Part shown: positions 1-5,996 of the stretch, in pieces
Position numbering within the stretch: the first letter of the stretch is position 1
How the letters are laid out: every line of letters starts with the position of its first letter
Origin: Gulosibacter sediminis
GTDB taxonomy: Bacteria > Actinomycetota > Actinomycetes > Actinomycetales > Microbacteriaceae
Length of the DNA stretch: 6,524 nucleotides
NCBI RefSeq assembly: GCF_014904065.1
Contig: NZ_JACXJG010000009.1
Coordinates: 69,025-75,548, forward strand
Direction of reading: 5' to 3'
Position numbers and translations under genes: made by a program
Notes under the pieces: model-generated
Told to the model about the DNA's origin: nothing
The model's database searches: none
What the model saw: the letters and a program-made list of their open reading frames with translations, nothing else

Positions 1-69
1 ACCGATGGTGACAGCTACGGCAACAACAACGGCAACAACTTGCAACGCGAGCAGAAGAGAAAACGTCAT
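1..69 (-). CDS. N-terminus of an unidentified membrane or exported protein (partial, runs off the left edge)
   Basis: An ATG at 69-67 opens a minus-strand frame that stays open to the window edge, giving 23 codons. The peptide starts MTFSLLLALQ and continues almost entirely with Val, Ala, Leu, Ile and Thr, so it is a transmembrane helix or uncleaved signal anchor with no charged residue. The start lies 6 nt after the metallopeptidase stop. The stop codon TAG itself forms part of an AGGA Shine-Dalgarno element (77-74) four bases before the ATG, which supports a real, translationally linked gene in the same transcript. The family cannot be recognised from 23 residues. The hydrophobic start next to a membrane peptidase hints at a cell-envelope role, but that is only inference. 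Confidence 0.6.
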   Translation of the reverse strand, partial: MTFSLLLALQVVAVVVAVAVTIG

Positions 70-75
70 AGATTC

Positions 76-960
76 CTAGAGCTTGCTATCGGGCACGCTA
101 AACGTATCGCACGAGCCAACACCCTGCTCGTAGCCCGTGATCAGCCAATTCACGCGCTGTTCGCTCGTGCCGTGGGTGAACGCCTCGGGCTGAACTTCCA
201 TGCCCTGCTGCTCCATGATGTGGTCGTCACCGATCGCCTCGGCGGCCGAAATGGTGGTCTCAATCTCGGCACGCGTCGGTGCCTCGAGGATCGCATTGCC
301 GTCGGCGTCGGTCTGCGAGGCGGCCTCGCCCATCCAGGCGCCGGCGTAGCAGTCGGCCTGCAACTCGATGCGCACCTGGCCACCGTTGTCGCCGGTGTCG
401 CGCTGGCGGTCGGCGGTGAGGGCACCGGCTAGGTTCTGGATGTGGTGGCCCCACTCGTGCGCGAGCACGTACATCTCCGACAGCGGTCCGCCCGAGGCAC
501 CGAACTGCTCGGTGAGGATGTCAAAGAACGAGGTGTCCATATAGATGGACTGGTCGGTCGGGCAGTAGAACGGCCCAACGGCGTTCGACGCGGTGCCGCA
601 CGACGACGAGGTCTGCCCCTCGTAGAGAATCACGGTCGGGTCGACGTAGTCGCGAATGCCGACCTCCGAGGATGCGTCGGCCCAGTACGCCTCGAGCGTC
701 ACGGCAGCGCCCTCAACGCGGCAGTCTCGCTGCGCATTCGCCTCGGCGCCGGTGCAGACGAGGTCTTCGTCACTGGCCGACTGCTGCTGCTCGGTGCCGG
801 CCCCGCCGAAGAACTGCGTCAGGTCAACACCGAACAGCTGCGTCGACAGCAGCCCGAGTATAAGCACGACGACACCACCGCCACCCACGGCAGCGGTGGT
901 GCCCCCTCGACGCTTGCGAACATTGCCAGAATCGAGATTTGAGTTCTCGTTGAACGTCAT
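76..960 (-). CDS. Membrane-anchored neutral zinc metallopeptidase (YpfJ-like)
   Basis: This 294-aa protein belongs to the neutral zinc metallopeptidase family typified by E. coli YpfJ (Pfam Zn_peptidase). It has a basic cytoplasmic N-terminus (KRR near residues 16-18), one membrane helix at about residues 26-44, a low-complexity Gly/Gln/Ser linker to about 64, and an extracytoplasmic catalytic domain. The motif HEWGHH at 168-173 supplies two zinc-ligand histidines and the catalytic glutamate E169. The family signature ELQADCYAG at 199-207 supplies the probable third ligand E199. Six cysteines (69, 80, 121, 133, 204, 284) all lie outside the membrane and could form disulfides. The native substrate of this family is poorly known. 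The ATG at 960 was chosen because the 13 upstream codons in frame are not family-like and a promoter-like -10 box sits exactly where a leaderless start would need it. No convincing Shine-Dalgarno precedes this ATG. The gene follows the acyl-CoA oxidase by 47 nt. Confidence 0.88.
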   Translation of the reverse strand: MTFNENSNLDSGNVRKRRGGTTAAVGGGGVVVLILGLLSTQLFGVDLTQFFGGAGTEQQQSASDEDLVCTGAEANAQRDCRVEGAAVTLEAYWADASSEVGIRDYVDPTVILYEGQTSSSCGTASNAVGPFYCPTDQSIYMDTSFFDILTEQFGASGGPLSEMYVLAHEWGHHIQNLAGALTADRQRDTGDNGGQVRIELQADCYAGAWMGEAASQTDADGNAILEAPTRAEIETTISAAEAIGDDHIMEQQGMEVQPEAFTHGTSEQRVNWLITGYEQGVGSCDTFSVPDSKL

Positions 961-966
961 GTCGCT

Positions 967-972
967 ACAGTA
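967..972 (-). promoter_or_regulatory. Candidate -10 box for leaderless transcription of the metallopeptidase gene
   Basis: Reading the minus strand, TACTGT (972-967) matches the actinobacterial -10 pattern TANNNT. Exactly 6 nt separate it from the ATG at 960, so transcription would begin at or next to the A of the start codon. No good Shine-Dalgarno lies between the box and the ATG, and no clear -35 box was found at 16-18 bp. Leaderless genes are common in actinobacteria. This is an inference from spacing only. Confidence 0.4.
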
Positions 973-1007
973 ACCCGCCCACGCGAGGCAGGCGACCACT
1001 CACGAGG

Positions 1008-3092
1008 CTAGCGGCGCGAGCCTCGCTTCATGCGGTAAATGTCGCGCTCATCCTTCGGCTCCTCGCCCGAGGCGCGAAGCTGCTCGTAGTAGGCGTTCGC
1101 CTCTTCCTGGCGCTTCTCCTCGCGGTCATCCTCGATGATCTTCGCGCGCAGCTGCGCGTCGGTGTAGCCGAACGAGCTCACGAGGTCCTGCGCGAGCGGG
1201 CGCAGGCGCACGATGAGGCGGTCGATGTACGAGGTGACGAGGCGTGCACGCTTCGCGGTGAGACGACCGGCGAGCAGGTACCACTGCAGGTCGCGCTCGA
1301 TGAGGCGAAGGCCGAAGAGGTCGCGCAGCCAGGTCATGACGCGCTGCGTCTCCGAGCCCTCCGCAAAGTCCGACAGCTTGCGGGTGAACGCATCCCACTG
1401 CGTGAGCTCGGCGTAGGCGCGAGCCGCGTCGATGAGCTTGCTCTGGTTCGCGTTGAACACGGCGTTCTGCTCTTCAGCCGAGGCCTTCGCGACCTTGCCG
1501 ATCTCCATACCGATCTCGGCGATCGCCTCTTCAACTCGCGCCTCGAGCAGGCCTCGCTGGTTCTCGGGCTCGCGCAGCCAGCCCACTGAACGCGCCGACT
1601 GACCGAGGTCGCCGACGTTGCCGCCGAGGCGGGCAAGGCCGATCTCGCGGAACGCCTTGCCGGCGAACTGCGTGGCGACGATGCGTGCCTGGCCGCGCGC
1701 ATCCACGCCCTTGAACTTTGCGGCGAAGTCGTCGAGCAGGCGCTTGCCAACGAGCTGGTGCAGCACCGTGTTGTCGCCCTCGAACGTCGTGTAGACGTCG
1801 AAGTCGTGGTGCAAGCCGACGATGCGGTTCTCCATGAGGAAGCCGGCGCCACCGCAGGCCTCACGGGTGTCCTGCAACGTGTCCATCGCCTGCCAGGTCG
1901 ACAGCGGCTTCAGCGCGGCGGCGAGCGTCTCGAGGTCGGCGCGACGCTCGGGAGTGTCGCCCTTGCCCGAGAACACGGCGTCGAACTCGCGCAGCAGTTC
2001 GTCGTGCGCGAAGGTGGCGGCGAACGCGGTAGCGATACGGGGAATCAGGCGGCGCTGGTGGCGACCGTAGTCGAGCAGCACGGTCTCGCGGCCCGACTTC
2101 GTGTTGTCGAACTGTCGGCGCTGGTTCGCGTAGGTCACGGCAATCTGCAGCGCAGCCTGCTGCGCGATGGTCGAGGCGCCGTCGAGCGAGACGCGGCCCT
2201 GCACGAGCGTGCCGGTCATGACGAAGAAGCGGCGACCGGGCGACTCGATCGGCGAGGTGTAGTTGCCCTCCTCGTCGACGTTGCCGTAGCGGTTGAGCAG
2301 GTAGTCGCGGGGAATCCGCACATGGTCGAAGTGCAGGCGGCCGTTGTCGATGCCGTTGAGGCCACCCTTCTCGGCGTCGTCGTCGCCGCCGACGCCAGGC
2401 AGGAACTCGCCCGCGTCGTCGCGAATCGGCACGTAGAACGCGTGCACGCCGTGGTTGACGCCCTTCGTGATGAGCTGCGCGAACACGACCGCGGCGATGC
2501 CGTGCTTCGCAGCGTTGCCGAGGTAGTCCTTCCACGCGTTGCGGAATGGGGTGTTGATGACCCACTCCTGGGTCGCCTCGTCGTACGTGGCGGTGGTGTC
2601 GAGGCCGGCGACATTCGAGCCGTGTCCCGACTCGGTCATGGCGAACGCACCGGGAATGCGCATCTCGATGACGTCGGGCAGCCAACGCTTGTGGTGCACC
2701 TCGGTGCCGAGGTGCATGATCGCCGAGCCGAACAGACCGAACTGCACGCCGGTCTTGATCTGCAGCGACGGGTCGGCGAGGGTGAGCTGCTCGAACGCCG
2801 CCAGGTTGCCGCCGTGGTTGTTGCCACCGCCGACGCTCTCGGGAAACGCGAGCTTCGGGGTGCCAAAGGCGACGAGCTTGTGCGACTGCTCGAGCACACG
2901 CTCGCGGTGTTCCGCCATGCTCAGGCTGTCGTCGCGCCAGAAGTCTGGGGTCGCCGACACCTTGCGACCGAGCGCACGCTGCTCGGGCCAGGTGCCCATG
3001 ATGGCGGTGAAAATCGCTTCGCGGTCGATGCCGGATGTTCCGGTTGCGACCTCGAGGTCGTGGTCAAGATCTTCGAGGTGCTGGTCAGTCAT
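1008..3092 (-). CDS. Acyl-CoA oxidase/dehydrogenase family flavoenzyme (ACOX-like)
   Basis: This 694-aa protein has the length and domain order of acyl-CoA oxidases, which are larger than ordinary acyl-CoA dehydrogenases (about 380-400 aa). It would catalyse the FAD-dependent alpha,beta-desaturation that opens fatty-acid beta-oxidation, in the cytoplasm. Oxidases pass electrons to oxygen and make H2O2. The N-terminal helical domain covers about 1-145. The flavin/substrate motif FAMTESGHGSN at 150-160 opens the beta domain. The GRVSLDGAS stretch (299-307) and RRQF (325-328) begin the C-terminal helical domain. EACGGAGFL (411-419) and TFEGDNTVLHQL (436-447) follow, with E438 aligning with the catalytic base of the family. 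A second helical domain (about 465-640) and a charged tail (654-694, ending KRGSRR) follow. The ATG at 3092 has the Shine-Dalgarno AAAGGTGA six bases upstream of it by its AAGG core. Whether it acts as an oxidase or a dehydrogenase cannot be settled from sequence. It stands alone, with no thiolase or hydratase in view. Confidence 0.9.
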   Translation of the reverse strand: MTDQHLEDLDHDLEVATGTSGIDREAIFTAIMGTWPEQRALGRKVSATPDFWRDDSLSMAEHRERVLEQSHKLVAFGTPKLAFPESVGGGNNHGGNLAAFEQLTLADPSLQIKTGVQFGLFGSAIMHLGTEVHHKRWLPDVIEMRIPGAFAMTESGHGSNVAGLDTTATYDEATQEWVINTPFRNAWKDYLGNAAKHGIAAVVFAQLITKGVNHGVHAFYVPIRDDAGEFLPGVGGDDDAEKGGLNGIDNGRLHFDHVRIPRDYLLNRYGNVDEEGNYTSPIESPGRRFFVMTGTLVQGRVSLDGASTIAQQAALQIAVTYANQRRQFDNTKSGRETVLLDYGRHQRRLIPRIATAFAATFAHDELLREFDAVFSGKGDTPERRADLETLAAALKPLSTWQAMDTLQDTREACGGAGFLMENRIVGLHHDFDVYTTFEGDNTVLHQLVGKRLLDDFAAKFKGVDARGQARIVATQFAGKAFREIGLARLGGNVGDLGQSARSVGWLREPENQRGLLEARVEEAIAEIGMEIGKVAKASAEEQNAVFNANQSKLIDAARAYAELTQWDAFTRKLSDFAEGSETQRVMTWLRDLFGLRLIERDLQWYLLAGRLTAKRARLVTSYIDRLIVRLRPLAQDLVSSFGYTDAQLRAKIIEDDREEKRQEEANAYYEQLRASGEEPKDERDIYRMKRGSRR

Positions 3093-3129
3093 GTGTCACC
3101 TTTTCTCTGCCGCTGCGGGATGCAAGTGG

Positions 3130-3141
3130 CTGTCGCGACAG
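3130..3141. promoter_or_regulatory. Perfect 12-bp palindrome upstream of the acyl-CoA oxidase gene, candidate operator
   Basis: CTGTCGCGACAG is perfectly self-complementary and lies 37-49 bp upstream of the oxidase ATG. It is flanked by direct repeats of TGCAA (3121-3125 and 3142-3146). On the minus strand these give TTGCAC (3146-3141) and TTGCAT (3125-3120), which resemble weak -35 and -10 hexamers but are only 15 bp apart. A palindrome between promoter elements is where a repressor such as a TetR-family fatty-acid regulator would bind. The regulator is unknown and none is encoded in the window. Confidence 0.35.
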
Positions 3142-3259
3142 TGCAACAGCGCACGTGTTCCCCACGCTAAGACAGCGCCGGAAGCGACCGCCCGCGGCCT
3201 GCGCCCTCGACACAATGGGGCGACGCGACCCCGCGCCTGACTTGGCGCAACCCCACAAA

Positions 3260-3308
3260 CCTGAGGGTGCATCCTGTTCGCTCACGCACAAGGATGCACC
3301 CGGTCAGG
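3260..3308 (-). terminator. Hairpin terminator after the ABC exporter operon
   Basis: An 11-bp perfect inverted repeat (GGGTGCATCCT at 3265-3275 with AGGATGCACCC at 3291-3301) closes a 15-nt loop. The stem is extended by five more pairs (CCTGA at 3260-3264 with TCAGG at 3304-3308) across a 2-nt bulge. It begins directly after the permease stop codon (3311-3309). On the minus strand the stem is followed by GTTTGTGGGG, a short and imperfect U-tract typical of GC-rich genomes. Both position and strength fit an intrinsic terminator for the minus-strand operon and insulation of the oxidase promoter from read-through. Confidence 0.7.
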
Positions 3309-4502
3309 CTACGAGCGCAGGGCGTCGGCGAGCTTCACCCGCTTGCCGGTGCGCAGCACCGAATTGCGGTAGATGCGCCCCGCGAGCCAGATCACGACGA
3401 CGACGAACACCACCATGACGGCGGTGGCCGCGAGCGGCTCCCACCACGCGGCGTTGCCTTGCAGAATGCGCAGCGGCATCGCCACCGGCGACGACACGGG
3501 AATGTATGACAGCCAGGTCATGAGGGTGTCGTTCTGGAACCCGAGGATTGGCCCGATATACGGAATCATGAGCAGGTAGGTGAGCGGCGCGGTGACGCTC
3601 GCGACGTCCTCGGGGCGCGACACGGTCGCCGAGAGCGCGGCGTACATGCTCGCGTAGAACATGAAGCCGAGCAGCGTGAGTACCGCGAACCAGACGAGCG
3701 AGACACCGATGTCGGGCACCTGCCCCAGTTGGCCGGCGACCGCGAGGCAGACGAGCGCGGCCGCGACGATGACGATGACCTGCACCATCGCGAGCACGGT
3801 GCCGCCGACGATCTTGCCGGCGAGAATCGTGCCCGGCTTCACGGTCGACACGAGCAGCTCGACGATGCGCGAGGCCTTCTCTTCGACGATCGACTGCGAG
3901 AGCCGCTGCGCGTAGAGCATGATCGCGAGGAAGAATACGAGGCCATAACCGAGGGCGACGAACATCATCATGAACTGCGGAATCTGCTGCTGGTCGAACT
4001 CGAGCGAGCCAGTGAGCGGCGACAGTGTGAGGCTCTGCGCGAGCGAGTCGGGCACTGAGTCGTTGCCAACGACGACGTAGCTCGGGGTGTTCGCAACGGT
4101 CTCGGGCGAAATGACCTTGCCGTCCTCCGCGTGCAGCTCGAGGCCCTCCGCGTCGGCACCCGACAGCACCAGCGCATCCAGCTCGCCCGACTCGAGCTGG
4201 GCGACGGCGTCATCGACCGTGTCGATGCGCACGAGGTCGCCCGCGATCGCATCGGCGGGCAGCGCCGACTCGGGCAGGGTCGTGCCGATCTGCTGGTCTT
4301 CGCCGTTGCCTCCGGCAATCGCCGACATGACGTCGCCGAGGAACCGGCCGCCGAGCAGCACGACCGCGATGATCGCCACGATCGAAGCAAGGCCCCACCA
4401 CATGGCCTTCGCGCGCACGGCGGTCGAGATCTCGCGACCGGCGACGAGGCGCACGCCCTCCATGACACTGATGGTGCGTGGGGATGTGTTCTGCTGCGTC
4501 AT
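3309..4502 (-). CDS. ABC-2 type transporter permease (NatB-like)
   Basis: This 397-aa integral membrane protein is the probable channel subunit of an ABC exporter, paired with the ATPase just upstream. It has the usual ABC-2/NatB layout. There is a cytoplasmic N-terminus and a first membrane helix at about 35-57, then a large extracytoplasmic region (about 60-172). A cluster of hydrophobic helices follows at about 178-198, 228-257, 266-290, 303-322 and 355-375, and the tail is basic and cytoplasmic. The cytoplasmic stretch EEKASRIVELLVSTVKPGTI (207-226) is the hallmark motif of this permease family and is expected to contact the ATPase. The ATG at 4502 is preceded by a strong GGAGGTG Shine-Dalgarno and shares one base with the ATPase stop (TAATG), so translation is probably coupled. 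NatB of Bacillus is part of a sodium exporter. The substrate here cannot be inferred: ions, peptides or drugs are all possible. Confidence 0.88.
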   Translation of the reverse strand: MTQQNTSPRTISVMEGVRLVAGREISTAVRAKAMWWGLASIVAIIAVVLLGGRFLGDVMSAIAGGNGEDQQIGTTLPESALPADAIAGDLVRIDTVDDAVAQLESGELDALVLSGADAEGLELHAEDGKVISPETVANTPSYVVVGNDSVPDSLAQSLTLSPLTGSLEFDQQQIPQFMMMFVALGYGLVFFLAIMLYAQRLSQSIVEEKASRIVELLVSTVKPGTILAGKIVGGTVLAMVQVIVIVAAALVCLAVAGQLGQVPDIGVSLVWFAVLTLLGFMFYASMYAALSATVSRPEDVASVTAPLTYLLMIPYIGPILGFQNDTLMTWLSYIPVSSPVAMPLRILQGNAAWWEPLAATAVMVVFVVVVIWLAGRIYRNSVLRTGKRVKLADALRS

Positions 4503-5398
4503 TAGCGCACCTCCCGGAAGATCTGAGTGAGTCGGGTGAGTTCGCGCTGGAAGCGGCGCACTTCGCCTCGCTGAACGCCCTCGCGCAGCAGCTCCTGCGC
4601 CCGGGTCGCGGCGGCCTGTTCATCGGCGGCGAGGATGCGAATGACCTGGCCCTCGCCGAGCGCGTCGACGAGTTCGACGTCGGGATGCGCGGCCAGCCAC
4701 GTGACGTCGTCGACGTCGATGCGGTAGAGGCCCTGCGAGTGCTGCTCCTGCAACTGGCGCCGCGAGCCGGTCGCCTTGATCTCGCCCTCGGAAATAATCA
4801 CGAGCTCGTCGCTGAGTCGCTCGACCACGTCGAGCTGGTGCGAGGAGAACAGCACGGGCACGCCGTTCGCGGCCTCCTCCTGCAGCACCGTGAGCACCGC
4901 ATCGACCGCGACCGGGTCGAGGCCCGAGAACGGCTCGTCGAGCATGAGGAACTCGGGCGAGTGCACGAGCGCGACGCACACCTGCGCGCGCTGCTGATTG
5001 CCGAGCGAGAGCGACTCGACGTTGTCGTTCGCGCGCTCGTGCAGGTTGAGCCGCTCCAGCAACTCGTCGGCGCGACGCTTCGCGGCGCCCTGACCAACGC
5101 CGTGGAGGCGGGCGAAATAGACGATCTGCTCGCGTACCTTCATCTTCGGATACAGGCCACGCTCCTCGGGCATGTAGCCGAAGCGCGCCCGATCGGCGTC
5201 GTTGATCGGCTTGCCGTCGAGCAGCACGCGACCCTCGCGGGGCTTGAGTAGCCCGAGGATGGTGCGCATCGTCGTGGTCTTACCTGCGCCGTTCGCGCCA
5301 ACAAAGCCCGTCAGATGGCCGTCGGACACCGAGAAACTGACGTCCTTGAGCACCTGCCGATCGCCGTACCAATGACTTACGTGTTGGACTTCGAGCAT
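4502..5398 (-). CDS. ABC transporter ATP-binding protein (NatA-like)
   Basis: This 298-aa cytoplasmic ATPase would drive the permease encoded immediately downstream. Motifs in order: A-loop Y11, Walker A GANGAGKTT (34-42), Q-loop region YMPEERGLYP (75-84) with Glu where many families have Gln, signature LSLGNQQRAQ (130-139), Walker B LMLDEP with D154 and E155 (151-156), D-loop SGLD (158-161) and H-loop H187. The MPEERGLYP and GNQQ variants are typical of the NatA/ABC-2 exporter branch. A C-terminal domain of about 80 residues (about 215-298), like the DUF4162 extension of this branch, follows. All catalytic residues are intact. The start is the second of two adjacent ATGs (5401 and 5398); 5398 is preferred because GGGGGAG (5409-5403) is four bases from it but only one from the first. 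The stop overlaps the permease start by one base. The gene lies 43 nt after the receiver-domain gene and is probably cotranscribed with it. Confidence 0.9.
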   Translation of the reverse strand: MLEVQHVSHWYGDRQVLKDVSFSVSDGHLTGFVGANGAGKTTTMRTILGLLKPREGRVLLDGKPINDADRARFGYMPEERGLYPKMKVREQIVYFARLHGVGQGAAKRRADELLERLNLHERANDNVESLSLGNQQRAQVCVALVHSPEFLMLDEPFSGLDPVAVDAVLTVLQEEAANGVPVLFSSHQLDVVERLSDELVIISEGEIKATGSRRQLQEQHSQGLYRIDVDDVTWLAAHPDVELVDALGEGQVIRILAADEQAAATRAQELLREGVQRGEVRRFQRELTRLTQIFREVR

Positions 5399-5402
5399 CA
5401 TG

Positions 5403-5409
5403 CTCCCCC
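5403..5409 (-). promoter_or_regulatory. Ribosome binding site that decides between tandem ATG starts of the ATPase gene
   Basis: On the minus strand GGGGGAG is followed by C, ATG, ATG. The spacing (1 nt versus 4 nt) favours the second ATG. The protein then starts MLEVQHV, as is usual for this ATPase family, with no extra Met. Confidence 0.55.
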
Positions 5410-5441
5410 AAGATTCGACTGCGGAAAGGTCGTACTCGAAG

Positions 5442-5837
5442 CTACGGAAGTCGTGTAACAGCCCCCTGGGCGGCGGTACGGACGGCGTCGACGATGTCCT
5501 CCGGCGTCGCGAACTTCGAGATCGCCGCGGCGACCCCGCGGCTCGTCGCCACGTCGACGATGTCGGCGTCGTGCTTGCCGGTGAGCAGCAGCACCACGGG
5601 CCGGTAGCTCTCGACGCGCGTGAGTGCCTCCAGCGCATCCATCATGGTCGTGCCATCGGCGAACTTCGCGGCGACGCACACCACGTCGGGTCGCTGTTCG
5701 TTAGCCAGCCGCATGAGGTCGTCAACGGTTTCGCCCTGCCCCACGACATCGATGTCGGCCGGGGCATCAAGAATGAGCGAAAAGCCAGCACGAACCAACA
5801 GGTGCGGCTCCACCACGACGACGCTTGTCGACGACAT
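5442..5837 (-). CDS. Stand-alone degenerate receiver-domain protein (pseudo-receiver, no output domain)
   Basis: This 131-aa protein reads as a complete CheY-fold receiver domain of the NarL/LuxR response-regulator type and nothing else. The N-terminal strand VVVVEPHLLVRAG (6-18) matches the usual VVDDHPLVRAG, but one of the two acidic-pocket residues is replaced by Val and only E10 remains. The strand RPDVVCVAAKFADG (49-62) should carry the phospho-acceptor Asp and has A56 instead. The switch threonine (T86) and the conserved lysine (K108, in ISKFATPEDIVDAVR) are present. It ends where the linker to a helix-turn-helix would begin, and the 43 nt before the ATPase gene cannot encode a DNA-binding domain. 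A phosphorylation-independent role is therefore likely, perhaps through protein contacts, though its partner is unknown. It probably leads the operon with the ABC exporter. An ATG at 5837 is preferred over an in-frame GTG at 5843, because that GTG lies within the Shine-Dalgarno. Confidence 0.8.
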   Translation of the reverse strand: MSSTSVVVVEPHLLVRAGFSLILDAPADIDVVGQGETVDDLMRLANEQRPDVVCVAAKFADGTTMMDALEALTRVESYRPVVLLLTGKHDADIVDVATSRGVAAAISKFATPEDIVDAVRTAAQGAVTRLP

Positions 5838-5840
5838 AGC

Positions 5841-5850
5841 CACCTCCCCT
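5841..5850 (-). promoter_or_regulatory. Strong ribosome binding site that sets the start of the receiver-domain gene
   Basis: The minus-strand sequence AGGGGAGGTG lies 3 nt before the ATG at 5837, and its GGAGG core is 5 nt from it. The GTG that would give a two-codon longer protein is the 3' end of this element, so it is unlikely to be the start. Confidence 0.7.
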
Positions 5851-5925
5851 TCGGCGCCGGAGCGCGGTTGCTTTGCCCGAACGGTACCTACCCCCGGTAA
5901 CGCGCACCTTGAGCCGCGGCAAATT

Positions 5926-5943
5926 ACAGGTGTGTATTCCTGT
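5926..5943. promoter_or_regulatory. Dyad ACAGG-N8-CCTGT in the divergent intergenic region
   Basis: Two 5-bp inverted arms (5926-5930 and 5939-5943) with an 8-bp spacer lie about midway between the divergent receiver-domain and YkoE-like genes. On the minus strand TAATTT (5925-5920) follows the dyad directly and fits a TANNNT -10 pattern, but no good -35 is seen. The element could be an operator for either direction, yet arms this short can arise by chance. Confidence 0.2.
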
Positions 5944-5972
5944 TCCCCACGCCCATCAGGTCAGGCGACCCT

Positions 5973-5978
5973 TAGAAT
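5973..5978 (+). promoter_or_regulatory. Candidate -10 box for the YkoE-like gene
   Basis: TAGAAT matches the TATAAT consensus at five of six positions and lies 18 nt before the ATG at 5997. Transcription would start near 5985, leaving a leader of only about 12 nt, which would still include the AGAGG Shine-Dalgarno (5986-5990). No recognisable -35 hexamer is found 16-18 bp upstream, so this is tentative. Confidence 0.4.
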
Positions 5979-5996
5979 TACTTGAAGAGGTGCCCC

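Noticed and set aside
79..87. C-terminal SKL on the metallopeptidase, resembling a peroxisomal targeting tripeptide
   Set aside because: Bacteria have no peroxisomes and the protein is membrane-anchored with an external catalytic domain, so the match is a coincidence.
961..999. Start of the metallopeptidase at 999 instead of 960
   Set aside because: The extra 13 residues are not family-like, there is no Shine-Dalgarno there, and the promoter-like box at 967-972 would fall inside the coding sequence.
1758..3170. A 470-codon plus-strand open frame antisense to the acyl-CoA oxidase
   Set aside because: It mirrors the oxidase codons in a GC-rich gene, is biased toward Val/Arg/Ala/Glu, shows no domain motif, and has no ribosome binding site. 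Long antisense frames are expected at this base composition.
3085..3291. A 68-codon minus-strand frame in the intergenic region before the acyl-CoA oxidase
   Set aside because: It overlaps the terminator hairpin and the oxidase start, has no ribosome binding site, and shows no recognisable motif.
4478..5251. A 257-codon plus-strand open frame antisense to the ABC ATPase
   Set aside because: The opposite strand encodes a complete ATPase with every motif. The antisense peptide shows no recognisable family and its length follows from GC-rich codon use.
5402..5441. A small imperfect inverted repeat (TTCGA and TCGAA arms) between the receiver and ATPase genes, possible attenuator
   Set aside because: The arms are only about 5 bp with a long loop and no U-tract, which is too weak to call.
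5399..5638. N-terminal extension of the ABC ATPase by 80 residues
   Set aside because: The added residues are Arg/Ser/Pro-rich and overlap the receiver-domain gene in another frame. The strong ribosome binding site at 5403-5409 and the family-typical start at MLEVQ mark the real N-terminus.
5953..5963. ACCTGAT on the minus strand, resembling part of a TPP riboswitch
   Set aside because: The companion CTGAGA and helix sequences are missing, and the strand is wrong for the thiamine-related gene.
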